Shown here in pieces: positions 33,801 through 41,750 of a stretch of DNA of 64,000 nt (its first letter is position 1; every line of letters starts with the position of its first letter). Under the pieces are notes generated by a model. That model was given only the letters and a program-made list of their open reading frames with translations. It was not told the DNA's origin and did no database searches. The translations under genes and the position numbers were made by a program. The DNA comes from an uncultured Prevotellaceae bacterium (GTDB lineage Bacteria; Bacteroidota; Bacteroidia; Bacteroidales; Bacteroidaceae), in contig CACXPX010000011.1 of NCBI GenBank assembly GCA_902769705.1, forward strand, positions 36,624-100,623. Reading direction: 5' to 3'.

Positions 33801-35378
33801 GACATCTATAGCATCGAGGACTTGGCGCAGCTCGTCTTCGACTTGAAGAACATCAACCCCACGGCTGCCGTCAGCGTGAAACTGGTGGCTGAGAGCGGTG
33901 TGGGAACCATTGCCGCTGGTGTGGCTAAGGCCAAGGCCGACCTCATCGTGATAAGTGGTGCTGAGGGTGGCACGGGAGCATCTCCTGCGTCGAGCATGCG
34001 CTTTGCCGGCATTTCACCCGAGATTGGACTTGCCGAGACGCAACAGACGCTGGTGATGAACGGCCTGCGCAACCAGGTTCGCCTGCAGACCGACGGACAG
34101 TTGAAGACGGCGAAAGACGTGATAATCATGGCGATGCTGGGTGCCGACGAGTTCTCGTTTGGTACGCTGCCGTTGATTGTGCTGGGTTGCGTGATGATGA
34201 GGAAATGCAACACGAATACCTGTCCGATGGGTGTGGCAACGCAGAGTCCTGAGTTGCGTAAGCACTTCGAGGGTAGGGCTGAATACGTGGTGAATTTCTT
34301 CACCTTCCTCGCACAACAGGTGCGCGAGTATCTGAGCGAGATAGGTGTTCATAGCCTGAAGGAAATCATCGGCCATACAGAACTCATCGAGATAAGAGAA
34401 GAGATGAGAGTGAAGAGTGAAGAATCGATGTACGATGTTCAAGAAAAATGGGCCACCATCGACTTTGCACGTCTGCTGCACAAGCCCCAAACAAACAAGG
34501 CTTTGTATTGGGACCGCGGAGCCTACTCAAAGGTGACTGGCGTGAAGGATGAGGACATCATCAAGGCTGCCCAGAACGCCATCGACAATCAAGAAGAGGT
34601 CACCCTCGACTATGCCATCAAGAATACCGACCGTGCTGTGGGCACGATGCTTAGTGGCGTCATCGCCAAGAAATATGGTGAAAAGGGACTACCCGACGGC
34701 ACCATCAACATCAAGTTCAAGGGTTCGGCTGGTCAGTCGTTTGGTGCGTTTGCCGTTCGTGGCATCAACCTGAAGCTCGAAGGAGAGTGCAACGACTACT
34801 TCGGTAAGGGGCTCTCGGGTGGTCGCATCTCGATTCTCCCCCCTGCTCGCAGTAGCGAGAACTTCCATGCCGAGGAGAATATCATCGCTGGTAATACGGG
34901 ACTATATGGTGCCACTTCTGGCGAACTGTATATCAATGGCAAGGTGGGCGAGCGCTTTGGCGTACGCAACTCTGGAGCCATCGCCGTCATCGAGGGTGCG
35001 GGCGACCATTGTTGCGAGTACATGACGGGCGGCCGAGTGGTGGTACTGGGAAAAACGGGGCGTAACTTCGCTGCTGGCATGTCGGGTGGCATCGCCTACG
35101 TCTACGACCCTGACCACACCTTCGACTATTTTTGCAATATGGATATGGTAGAACTCTCGCTGATTGAAGACAGCGTTTCGCGTAAAGAACTACTCGAGCT
35201 CATCCGTCAGCACTACTTGCACACGGGCTCTGCCCTCGCAGGTCGTATGCTCGACGACTGGCACCGCTACATCGATGACTTCATCCAGGTTGTCCCCATC
35301 GAGTACAAACGCGTACTCGAGGAGGAGAAGATGGCTCGGCTGCACGAAAAGATTGCCGATATCCAGAGAGACTACTGA
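30819..35378 (+). CDS. gltB: Glutamate synthase, large (alpha) subunit
   Basis: Transfers the glutamine amide to 2-oxoglutarate. It has 1519 residues, full length. The amidotransferase Cys is in EHDACGVGMV (Cys35), implying removal of a 34-residue propeptide as in known GltB. The central domain precedes the FMN/synthase domain (GAMSFGALSIEAHEALA, and GAEGGTGASPASSM). The 3Fe-4S ligands are in CVMMRKCNTNTCPMG. A GXGXG beta-helix domain ends the protein (GGRVVVLGKTGRNFAAGMSG). Residues ~1193-1204 (REEMRVKSEES) derive from a GAAGAGTGAAGAG repeat at the domain junction. It is the first gene of gltB-gltD-dapF-dapL, with a strong promoter. Confidence 0.96.
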   Translation: MTNCKLQITQRAQSEQGIQSLRQGLYQPEYEHDACGVGMVVNIHGGKSHELVDNALKVLENMEHRGAETRDKTGDGAGILVQIPHEFILLQGIPVPEKGKYGTGLVFLPKAEKEQQEILSVMIEEIEREGLTLMHLRAVPTNPEVLGAAAREVEPDIKQIFVTGITDDQVPVFERVLYKVRKRIENRVDNEDFYICSLSNKNIIYKGMLTSGQLRRYFPDLSNPYFTSGLALVHSRFSTNTFPKWKLAQPFRLLAHNGEINTIRGNRGWMKARESVLGSEALGDIKDLRPIVQEGMSDSASLDNVFEFLMMSGLSLPQAMAILVPESFNDKNPISEDLKAFYEYHSILMEPWDGPAALLFSDGRYAGGMLDRNGLRPSRYTITKSGMMVVASEVGVMDFEPGDVVSKGRLQPGKILLVDTQEGKIHYDGEIKEQLAKAHPYREWLSENRVQLEKLKSGRHVENGVSGFEGKLLAFGYGREDIDKTIIPMATAGQEPVAAMGNDTPLAVVSDRPQLLFNYFRQQFAQVTNPAIDPIREELVMSLTEYIGAVGTNILTPDASNCKMVRLPQPVLTNTQLDILCNIRYKGFKTKKLAMLFDIEKGEEGLRKSLDELCKEAENSVDEGVNYIVLSDRDIDERRAAIPSLLAVSAVHHYLISVGKRVQTALIVESGEIREVMHAALLLGYGASALCPYMTFAILDDLVKRGKIQEEYATAEKNYIKAVDKGLKKIMSKMGISTIRSYRGAKIFESIGLGEDLLRHYFGTEVSTIGGIGLKEIARDAIRLHEAGKGETLLQNQGQFSWRKDGIRHAWNPETIAKLQLATRQGNYEKFKQWAALVDEKESPIFLRDFFSFRRAAKPTPIDEVESVESIVKHFVTGAMSFGALSIEAHEALALAMNKLGTRSNTGEGGEDNARYHSEVDGVSLSSKTKQIASGRFGVTAEYLVNAEEIQIKVAQGAKPGEGGQLPGFKVNDIIAKTRNAIPGISLISPPPHHDIYSIEDLAQLVFDLKNINPTAAVSVKLVAESGVGTIAAGVAKAKADLIVISGAEGGTGASPASSMRFAGISPEIGLAETQQTLVMNGLRNQVRLQTDGQLKTAKDVIIMAMLGADEFSFGTLPLIVLGCVMMRKCNTNTCPMGVATQSPELRKHFEGRAEYVVNFFTFLAQQVREYLSEIGVHSLKEIIGHTELIEIREEMRVKSEESMYDVQEKWATIDFARLLHKPQTNKALYWDRGAYSKVTGVKDEDIIKAAQNAIDNQEEVTLDYAIKNTDRAVGTMLSGVIAKKYGEKGLPDGTINIKFKGSAGQSFGAFAVRGINLKLEGECNDYFGKGLSGGRISILPPARSSENFHAEENIIAGNTGLYGATSGELYINGKVGERFGVRNSGAIAVIEGAGDHCCEYMTGGRVVVLGKTGRNFAAGMSGGIAYVYDPDHTFDYFCNMDMVELSLIEDSVSRKELLELIRQHYLHTGSALAGRMLDDWHRYIDDFIQVVPIEYKRVLEEEKMARLHEKIADIQRDY
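34390..34432 (+). repeat. AGAGTGAAGAG-type repeat in frame inside gltB
   Basis: AGAGAAGAGATGAGAGTGAAG followed by AGTGAAGAAT gives REEMRVKSEES, a purine-rich stretch unlike its surroundings, between the synthase and GXGXG domains. Confidence 0.6.
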
Positions 35379-35384
35379 GGAATT

Positions 35385-35511
35385 GGACCGCTCGGCCGAA
35401 GGACGCTTTTATAAAGGCGAAGCCGACTAAAAGAATTGGACAATTTCACCATTGGACAATTGCGGAAGAGAATAGTAAAATAGTGAAATAGTAAAAGAGT
35501 CAAATAACAAG
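35385..35511 (+). repeat. Dispersed element B (copy 1) plus AT repeats between gltB and gltD
   Basis: 35385-35440 begins GGACCGCTCGGCCGAAGG and ends GCCGACTAAAAGAATTGGA. The same ends occur inverted at 63111-63205 around a longer centre, and in diverged form at 56562-56614. It is followed by CAATTTCACCATTGGACAAT and by TAGTAAAATAGTGAAA-type repeats up to the gltD start. Confidence 0.85.
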
Positions 35512-36909
35512 ATGGGAAATCCAAAAGCATTTTTAGAGATACATCGCCAAGAGGCGGGCTACCGCCCCATTCACGATAGAATCCACGACTTTGGCGAAGT
35601 GGAGCAGACACTCAACACGCGCGAACGTAAATTGCAAGCAAGTCGCTGCATGGACTGTGGCGTACCGTTCTGCCACTGGGCTTGTCCGCTGGGCAACAAG
35701 GCGCCAGAGTGGAATGACGCCCTATATAAGGGCGACTGGGAACTGGCTTTTCGCTTGCTGAACAGCACGAATCCCTTCCCCGAATTCACTGGTCGCATTT
35801 GCCCGGCTTTGTGTGAGAAAGCCTGTGTGCTCAACCGTTTCAACCACGAACCTACCACCAACCGCGAAGACGAATGCGCCATCATAGAAGCGGCATTTCG
35901 CGAGGGATACATCCAGCCACGTGTACCTGTACGCAACAATCGTCGCATCGCCATCATTGGCGCAGGTCCCGCTGGCCTTGCCGCTGCTGATGCACTCAAC
36001 CAAATGGGCTATACCGTCACTGTTTTCGAAAAGAACGAGGCTGCTGGCGGGTTGCTACGCTATGGAATCCCCAACTTCAAACTTAACAAGGCTATTATTG
36101 ACCGACGGATAAAGCTGATGGAGGCCGAAGGCATCGAGTTCCGCTACGGCAGCGCCGTATCAATGGATAATGGACAATGGACAATTGATAATTGTTCCAC
36201 CTCCGATAATTCTCAATTCTCAATTCTCAATTCTCAATTTGATGCCATCGTTATGGCATCAGGCACCCCAACTGCCCGCGACCTTAAAGTCCCTGGCCGT
36301 GAATTGAAAGGCGTTCATTTTGCTCTCGAACTTTTAAGTCAGCAGAACCGCGTGCTCGCCGGTAAGGATTTTCCGAAAGACGAGCGTATCACCGCGAAGG
36401 GGAAGAATGTTCTTGTTATCGGTGGTGGTGACACAGGTTCCGACTGCATCGGAACTGCTCATCGTCAAGGTTGCAAAAGCGTTACCCAGATTGAGATTAT
36501 GCCTATGCCCGTTGAAGGTCCTGAGGACCCTCAGAATCCTTGGCCAAACTGGCCTCGCACACTCAAAACCACTTCGAGTCACGAGGAGGGTTGTACACGT
36601 CGGTGGAACATCAACACTCTTGAGTTCCTTGGCGAAAACGGAAAACTCACGGGAGTCAAGGTACAAGAGATTGATTGGAAACCGAATCCAGAAGGTGGTC
36701 GTCCCATTATGGTAGAGAAAGGCGAGCCTGAAATCATCAAGGCAGAACTCGTTCTCCTCGCTATGGGTTTCTTGAAGCCCGAGCATCCAGAATATCCCGC
36801 TAATGTCTTTGTCTGTGGCGATGCAGCCAATGGGGCCTCACTCGTTGTCCGAGCCATGGCCAGTGGCATCGAGACGGCGCGAAAAGTCAACGAATATCTG
36901 TCAAAATGA
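35512..36909 (+). CDS. gltD: Glutamate synthase, small (beta) subunit
   Basis: NADPH-oxidising flavoprotein partner of GltB, 465 residues. The N-terminal domain binds two 4Fe-4S clusters ([17 protein letters not shown], then [14 protein letters not shown]). The FAD motif is [17 protein letters not shown], the NADPH motif [11 protein letters not shown], and the end [20 protein letters not shown] is the second FAD contact. Residues ~218-243 ([20 protein letters not shown] and onward) are encoded by AATGGACAATTG and TTCTCAATTCTCAATT repeats. They sit between the FAD and NADPH regions where homologues have ordinary sequence. The rest is normal. Confidence 0.95.
   Translation: MGNPKAFLEIHRQEAGYRPIHDRIHDFGEVEQTLNTRERKLQASRCMDCGVPFCHWACPLGNKAPEWNDALYKGDWELAFRLLNSTNPFPEFTGRICPALCEKACVLNRFNHEPTTNREDECAIIEAAFREGYIQPRVPVRNNRRIAIIGAGPAGLAAADALNQMGYTVTVFEKNEAAGGLLRYGIPNFKLNKAIIDRRIKLMEAEGIEFRYGSAVSMDNGQWTIDNCSTSDNSQFSILNSQFDAIVMASGTPTARDLKVPGRELKGVHFALELLSQQNRVLAGKDFPKDERITAKGKNVLVIGGGDTGSDCIGTAHRQGCKSVTQIEIMPMPVEGPEDPQNPWPNWPRTLKTTSSHEEGCTRRWNINTLEFLGENGKLTGVKVQEIDWKPNPEGGRPIMVEKGEPEIIKAELVLLAMGFLKPEHPEYPANVFVCGDAANGASLVVRAMASGIETARKVNEYLSK
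36165..36240 (+). repeat. AATTG and TTCTCAAT repeats in frame inside gltD
   Basis: Two families abut: ATGGACAATGGACAATTGATAATTG, then four TTCTCAAT/TCTCAATT units. Their translation is one continuous reading frame with no stop. Confidence 0.85.
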
Positions 36910-37730
36910 GTAAGATAAGATTTACCAAGATGCACGGATGCGGAAACGACTACGTCTATGTAGACACCATGCGTCATCCTATTGCTGACCCAGCCAAGAT
37001 GGCCATCGCATGGAGCGACCGCCACAAAGGGATAGGCTCTGACGGATTGGTGTTGATTGGAAAATCACCGATTCCAGAGGCTGACTATTCCATGCGAATC
37101 TTCAATGCGGATGGTAGCGAGGCCATGATGTGTGGTAATGCATCGAGGTGTATTGGCAAGTATCTCTACGAACGAAAACTGACTAGTAAGACAAAGATTC
37201 GCCTGCTGACACTATCAGGTATAAAGACACTCGAACTGCATGTTAGTGATGGCAACGTGGAGTGTGTCACGGTAGATATGTTGGCGCCTGTATTAGAGGA
37301 TGAATCACAATTTGTCAGCGACCGAGGTTTGGATATTGGCACATTCGTCTCTATGGGTAACCCACACTACGTGATTTTCACAGATTACATTGACCAAGTG
37401 GGCGAAATGGGACGTGCGCTTGAACATCACCTAGCCTTCCCACAACGTTGTAATATTGAGTTCGCCCATGTTGAAAACGACGGAAGAATCAGAACAAGAG
37501 TCTGGGAACGCGGCAGTGGTATCACTCAAGCTTGTGGCACAGGAGCTTGCGCTACGGCTGTAGCCGCCTATTTGACAGGACACGCAAGCAGAACGAGCGA
37601 CATCATCATGGATGGTGGGACGCTTAACATTGAGTGGCGAGAGTCAGACAATCACGTCTACATGACAGGCCCTGCAGAGTTCGTCTTTGACGGAGAAATC
37701 GAATTGCCCAATCCATCAATTGAAAAATAA
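36906..37730 (+). CDS. dapF: Diaminopimelate epimerase
   Basis: Converts LL- to meso-diaminopimelate for lysine and peptidoglycan synthesis. It has 274 residues. The N-terminal [13 protein letters not shown] and the two catalytic cysteines are visible: MMCGNASRC in the first half, and [13 protein letters not shown] in the second. The first motif reads CGNASRC where many homologues have CGNGxRC, a small change that keeps the Cys. The ATG overlaps the gltD stop (ATGA). Coupling to gltBD fits, since glutamate is the amino donor of the DapL step encoded next. Confidence 0.95.
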   Translation: MSKIRFTKMHGCGNDYVYVDTMRHPIADPAKMAIAWSDRHKGIGSDGLVLIGKSPIPEADYSMRIFNADGSEAMMCGNASRCIGKYLYERKLTSKTKIRLLTLSGIKTLELHVSDGNVECVTVDMLAPVLEDESQFVSDRGLDIGTFVSMGNPHYVIFTDYIDQVGEMGRALEHHLAFPQRCNIEFAHVENDGRIRTRVWERGSGITQACGTGACATAVAAYLTGHASRTSDIIMDGGTLNIEWRESDNHVYMTGPAEFVFDGEIELPNPSIEK

Positions 37731-37766
37731 GTAGTCCAATTGTAAATTGTCAAATTGTAAATAGAC

Positions 37767-39005
37767 ATGGCTTTAGTAAACATTCATTTCCTTAACTTAC
37801 AGAACAACTACTTGTTCGCCGACATCGCCAAGAAGGTCAACGCTTTCAAGGTGACGCATCCCAAGACCGACGTCATCTCATTAGGCATTGGAGACGTGAC
37901 ACAACCTTTGGCACCTGCCGTCGTCACGGCCATGCACAATGCTGCCGACGAAATGGCATCTGCCGAGGGATTCCACGGATACGGCCCTGAACAAGGCTAT
38001 AATTTCCTCCGTGAGGCAATCCTGAAGAATGATTTCCTGCCACGAGGCATTCATCTCGATATTGACGAGGTTTTTATTAACGACGGTGCAAAGTCGGACA
38101 CGGGCAATTTTCAGGAACTGCTACATTGGGATAATTTCATCGGTGTCACCGACCCCATCTATCCCGTCTATATCGACTCAAACGTGATGATAGGCCGCTG
38201 TGGAACCTTCCGCGACGGACGTTGGACTAACGTTCGCTACATGCCAACGACAGCCGAGAACGGTTTTGTGCCTGAACTTCCAAAGGGCCGTCCCGTTGAT
38301 GTCATTTATCTGTGTTATCCTAACAACCCAACAGGCACAGTTATCACCAAACAAGAGCTGCGCAAGTGGGTGAACTATGCGCTGAAGAACGATGCGCTCA
38401 TCCTTTTCGATGCTGCCTATCAAGCCTACATTCGCGATCCAGAGATTCCACATTCCATCTATGAGATTCGTGGTGCCCGCAAGTGTGCTGTTGAGTTCCG
38501 TTCATTCTCCAAAACAGCAGGATTTACTGGAGTGCGCTGTGGCTATACCATCGTCCCAAAGGAGGTGAGTGTCTCCACCTTTGAGGGTGAGCGCATTCCC
38601 TTAAACCAGCTATGGCTGCGTCGCCAATGCACTAAGTTCAATGGCACGAGTTACATCTCACAGCGCGCTGCCGAAGCCATCTATACACCTGAAGGTAAGG
38701 CGCAAATAAAAGCCACTATCGATTACTATATGGACAACGCACGCTTGATGCTTGACACGTTCCGTTCGCTGGGATACGAGTGTTATGGTGGTGAGAATGC
38801 CCCCTACGTCTGGATGCGCACTCCCAACGGTAGTGGCAGTTGGCAATTTTTCGAAGAACTACTTTATGGCGCCAATGTCGTATGCACTCCAGGCGTAGGT
38901 TTTGGCCCCAGCGGTGAAGGTTACGTCCGCTTCACAGCTTTCAACAGTCACGAAAAAACAAAAGAAGCACTAGACCGCATTAAGGAATGGGAAAGCAACG
39001 GATAG
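37767..39005 (+). CDS. dapL: LL-diaminopimelate aminotransferase
   Basis: PLP enzyme that makes LL-diaminopimelate from tetrahydrodipicolinate and glutamate in one step, bypassing the succinylase and dehydrogenase routes. It has 412 residues. Features are IGDVTQPLAPAVV, the PLP-site CYPNNPTGTVI, and the Schiff-base lysine in SFSKTAGFTGVRCGY. It lies 36 bp after dapF; that gap is a CCAATTGTAAATTGTCAAATTG repeat. It completes a glutamate-to-DAP module and is followed by a terminator at 39149-39182. Confidence 0.95.
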   Translation: MALVNIHFLNLQNNYLFADIAKKVNAFKVTHPKTDVISLGIGDVTQPLAPAVVTAMHNAADEMASAEGFHGYGPEQGYNFLREAILKNDFLPRGIHLDIDEVFINDGAKSDTGNFQELLHWDNFIGVTDPIYPVYIDSNVMIGRCGTFRDGRWTNVRYMPTTAENGFVPELPKGRPVDVIYLCYPNNPTGTVITKQELRKWVNYALKNDALILFDAAYQAYIRDPEIPHSIYEIRGARKCAVEFRSFSKTAGFTGVRCGYTIVPKEVSVSTFEGERIPLNQLWLRRQCTKFNGTSYISQRAAEAIYTPEGKAQIKATIDYYMDNARLMLDTFRSLGYECYGGENAPYVWMRTPNGSGSWQFFEELLYGANVVCTPGVGFGPSGEGYVRFTAFNSHEKTKEALDRIKEWESNG

Positions 39006-39079
39006 GCGATGACATATCAGGATTTTCCCGAACTGACAATATGTAACAAAAAGAAAGTGATTTTTATTAAATTGAAAAC

Positions 39080-39124
39080 AAATTGACATCAAAACTATTG
39101 TTATTGTTTACAAAATGTCAATTT
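39080..39124. promoter_or_regulatory. Inverted repeat AAATTGACAT...ATGTCAATTT upstream of glnB
   Basis: Perfect 10-bp arms (39080-39089 and 39115-39124) separated by 25 nt, between dapL and glnB. The same half-site, AATTGACA, recurs as a full palindrome at the glnB promoter (39194-39205). It may be an operator pair, though the motif resembles the AATTG repeat family. Confidence 0.4.
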
Positions 39125-39148
39125 GATAAAGATTTAACAATCAAAGTG

Positions 39149-39182
39149 AAAGGAAGTTAACGGACTTCCTTTCTTTTTGTTT
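39149..39182 (+). terminator. Terminator of the gltB-dapL operon
   Basis: AAAGGAAGT (39149-39157) and ACTTCCTTT (39164-39172) form a perfect 9-bp stem with a 6-nt loop, followed by CTTTTTGTTTT. Its T tract runs directly into the glnB -7 box. Confidence 0.9.
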
Positions 39183-39205
39183 TACCTTTGCAGTGTCAAT
39201 TGACA
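39183..39205 (+). promoter_or_regulatory. glnB -7 box with overlapping start-site palindrome
   Basis: TACCTTTG (39183-39190) matches TAnnTTTG; the -33 position falls inside the terminator hairpin and has no TTTG. TGTCAATTGACA (39194-39205) is a perfect 12-bp palindrome at the expected transcription start. A weak core with a start-site palindrome suggests a regulated promoter. Confidence 0.55.
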
Positions 39206-39260
39206 GATAATGGTCCAATAAGAGGACTGAGTATATTATTAAAGACAAAAGAACAAAGTT

Positions 39261-39608
39261 ATGAAAAAGATTGAAGCAATTATCAGGAAGACAAAGTTCG
39301 AGGAGATAAAAGCTGCTTTGCTATCATCCGATATCGACTGGTTTGAATACCACGATGTTCACGGCATCGGTCAGAGTCGTCAGGAGCGAATCTATCGCGG
39401 CGTACAGTATAGTACAGACGTTATTGAACGTGTCGCCATTACCATTGTGTGTCGTGACATATTCCTCGATCCAACGGTGAAGGTCATTCTGAAGGTAGCT
39501 CATACGGGCGAGATTGGCGATGGCCGCATCTTTGTTAGCGATGTAATCGACACGTGGTCCATTCGCACAGGAGAGCATGGTGACACCGTACTTAGAGATA
39601 AAAAGTAA
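39261..39608 (+). CDS. glnB: P-II nitrogen regulatory protein
   Basis: Trimeric sensor of 2-oxoglutarate and ATP/ADP, 115 residues. It starts MKKIEAIIRKTKFEEIKAAL. The T-loop is retained (YRGVQYSTDV, with the Tyr at the uridylylation position), the B-loop is TGEIGDGRIFV and the C-loop region IRTGEHGD. Its immediate neighbour is an ammonium transporter 33 bp downstream, the classic glnK-amtB arrangement. The likely job is therefore gating that channel; the T-loop Tyr may or may not be modified. No uridylyltransferase gene is in the window. Confidence 0.95.
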   Translation: MKKIEAIIRKTKFEEIKAALLSSDIDWFEYHDVHGIGQSRQERIYRGVQYSTDVIERVAITIVCRDIFLDPTVKVILKVAHTGEIGDGRIFVSDVIDTWSIRTGEHGDTVLRDKK

Positions 39609-39641
39609 TTTAGGCAACAACATTTAAAAGGTAAAAAGATT

Positions 39642-40895
39642 ATGAACGAAATAGGACTATCACTCGATACCGTATGGATGCTATTAGCAGCTATGTTGGT
39701 TTTCTGGATGCAGCCAGGCTTTGCATTGTGTGAAGCGGGTTTTACGCGTAGTAAGAATACGGCAAACATCTTGATGAAGAACTTTGTCGACTTCATGTTC
39801 GGTTCACTACTGTTCTTTCTCCTTGGCTTCGGTTTTATGTTTGGAAGCGAGGGTGCTGGATTTATTGGCTCGCCTAACTGGGGCAACCTCTCTTTCTATA
39901 AAGGAGATCTGCCTGTGGAAGGATTCTTGATTTTTGAAACTGTCTTCTGTGCCACCTCAGCCACCATCGTGAGTGGGGCCATGGCCGAACGTACAAAGTT
40001 CTCTATGTATCTGGTTTACAGCGCAGTTATTTCGCTGTTCATCTACCCCATCGAGGGGCATTGGACCTGGGGTGGCGGCTGGCTTTGCAACGATGCAGCT
40101 GACAGCTTTATGATGAGCACTTTTGGCGATGTGTTCCATGACTTTGCAGGTTCGGCAATCGTACATAGCGTAGGAGGTGTATTGGCTTTGGTTGGTGCCA
40201 TTGCACTTGGCCCACGTGTGGGTAAATATGGCGAAGACGGCAAGAGCCGTGCTATTCCTGGTCATAACTTGGCAATGGCAGCTTTGGGTGTGTTCATCCT
40301 TTGGTTGGGATGGTTCGGATTCAACCCTGGTTCGCAGTTGGCTGCCAGTGGAGAGGTTAACCGCATTGCCATCAGTCACGTATTCCTGACTACGAATCTG
40401 GCTGCTGTAGCTGGTGGCACTGCCACCATGTTCCTTACCTACGCAAAGTATGGCAAGCCATCGCTCTCACTCACTCTGAATGGCGTCTTAGCAGGTCTCG
40501 TAGGCATCACCGCCGGCTGCGACCTTGTATCGCCCTTCGGCGCAGTCATCATTGGTCTGGTTTGTGGTATTGTGCTAGTTTATTCTATCGAATTTATCGA
40601 CCATCGTCTGCATATCGATGACCCTGTTGGTGCTAGTTCTGTACATGGTGTTTGTGGTATCCTTGGTACTTTGATGACTGGTCTGCTTTCTACGAGCAAT
40701 GGTTTGTTTTATGGCTACGGTTGGGGATTTTTCGGTGCCGAGTGTTTTGGAATCCTGATTATTGACCTCTGGGCTGCAGCCTGTGGTTTCGCCCTATTCT
40801 ATGGCATCAAGAAACTACATGGTCTGCGTGTCGATAAGCGAATTGAAGAAGAAGGCCTTGACATATACGAACATGGAGAGGCATGTTATAACTAA
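39642..40895 (+). CDS. amtB: Ammonium transporter (AmtB-like), P-II linked
   Basis: 417 residues, about 11 transmembrane helices, no cleavable signal. Amt motifs are FWMQPGFALCEAGFTRSKNT, the pore histidines in FAGSAIVHSVGGVLAL and VHGVCGILGTLMTG, and WLGWFGFNPGS. It directly follows glnB, so P-II control of flux is likely. Compared with the Amt at 28356-29744 it is shorter at the N-terminus and has different loops. The gene is followed 34 bp later by a small outer-membrane protein gene in the same operon. Confidence 0.95.
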   Translation: MNEIGLSLDTVWMLLAAMLVFWMQPGFALCEAGFTRSKNTANILMKNFVDFMFGSLLFFLLGFGFMFGSEGAGFIGSPNWGNLSFYKGDLPVEGFLIFETVFCATSATIVSGAMAERTKFSMYLVYSAVISLFIYPIEGHWTWGGGWLCNDAADSFMMSTFGDVFHDFAGSAIVHSVGGVLALVGAIALGPRVGKYGEDGKSRAIPGHNLAMAALGVFILWLGWFGFNPGSQLAASGEVNRIAISHVFLTTNLAAVAGGTATMFLTYAKYGKPSLSLTLNGVLAGLVGITAGCDLVSPFGAVIIGLVCGIVLVYSIEFIDHRLHIDDPVGASSVHGVCGILGTLMTGLLSTSNGLFYGYGWGFFGAECFGILIIDLWAAACGFALFYGIKKLHGLRVDKRIEEEGLDIYEHGEACYN

Positions 40896-40929
40896 AGGTA
40901 AAGGGTATAAAATATAAAAAAACAAAGAT

Positions 40930-41631
40930 ATGAAAAAGATTATTATAATAGCATTGGGATTGGTACTTAGTAGCACCACCATTGCTCAAGAGAATATTGA
41001 GACTACGATTAGCGGTGATGTGGTAAGTAATTACATTTGGCGTGGCCAAGACTTAGGCAATGTATCGCTGCAACCAATGCTAGGCATAGGATTTAAAGGT
41101 ATGTCTCTGACCGCTTGGAGCAGTGTAGGACTATCCAACTCTACCGATACGAAGGAGTTTGACCTGACATTAGCCTACCAGACAAGTGGTCTGAACATTG
41201 GTGTTACCGACTACTGGTTCAGTGCTGGCCTCGACCCAGACGCTCGTTATTTCAAGTACGATGCCCACGGAACCAACCACGTCTTTGAGGCCAATATTGG
41301 CTACGATTTTGGAGTTGCTTCGCTACAATGGTTCACCAACTTTTCTGGAAATGATTACAAAACGGACGGCAAGCGAGCCTACAGCAGTTACATGGAAGTT
41401 GTTGTTCCATTTAAACTTTCCACCACAGAATGGACTGCCACGGTTGGTGCCGTCCCATTTACCTCCGTCCAATATGGCACAAACGGATTTGCTATTACCA
41501 ACCTTGCTTTAAAAGCGACGAAGGACATCAAGGTGACAGACTCATTCTCTATACCCATCTTCGGACAGGTGATTGCCAACCCCTGTTCACAAAAAGCCTA
41601 CCTGGTTCTGGGTTTTACGCTGCACCCATAA
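40930..41631 (+). CDS. TorF/Gcw_chp-like outer-membrane protein
   Basis: 233 residues with a signal peptide (MKKIIIIALGLVLSSTTIAQ). The mature start, SGDVVSNYIWRGQDLGN, is characteristic of the TorF/Gcw_chp putative porin family, followed by alternating strands and an aromatic-rich barrel (ITDYWF-like GVTDYWFSAG). It lies between amtB and glnA in one operon. That position suggests passage of ammonium or another small nitrogen compound across the outer membrane; this is inference from position only. Confidence 0.8.
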   Translation: MKKIIIIALGLVLSSTTIAQENIETTISGDVVSNYIWRGQDLGNVSLQPMLGIGFKGMSLTAWSSVGLSNSTDTKEFDLTLAYQTSGLNIGVTDYWFSAGLDPDARYFKYDAHGTNHVFEANIGYDFGVASLQWFTNFSGNDYKTDGKRAYSSYMEVVVPFKLSTTEWTATVGAVPFTSVQYGTNGFAITNLALKATKDIKVTDSFSIPIFGQVIANPCSQKAYLVLGFTLHP

Positions 41632-41750
41632 TCTTTCCAGGCCTCCTCTCTTCCGCCTTTACAGACGGGAGGGAGGTTTATGGCAGCAATTACATTAGAT
41701 GCAGAGACTTTTAACAACCAACAAATAAATAACACTAAACACAAACAATT
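41632..41750 (+). other. Leader between the porin gene and glnA
   Basis: A GC-rich imperfect inverted repeat (CCTCCTCTCTTCCG / CGGGAGGGAGG, about 41643-41676) is followed by an AT-rich stretch to the glnA ATG. It could be a partial terminator or processing site that sets the glnA level; no T run follows. Confidence 0.35.
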
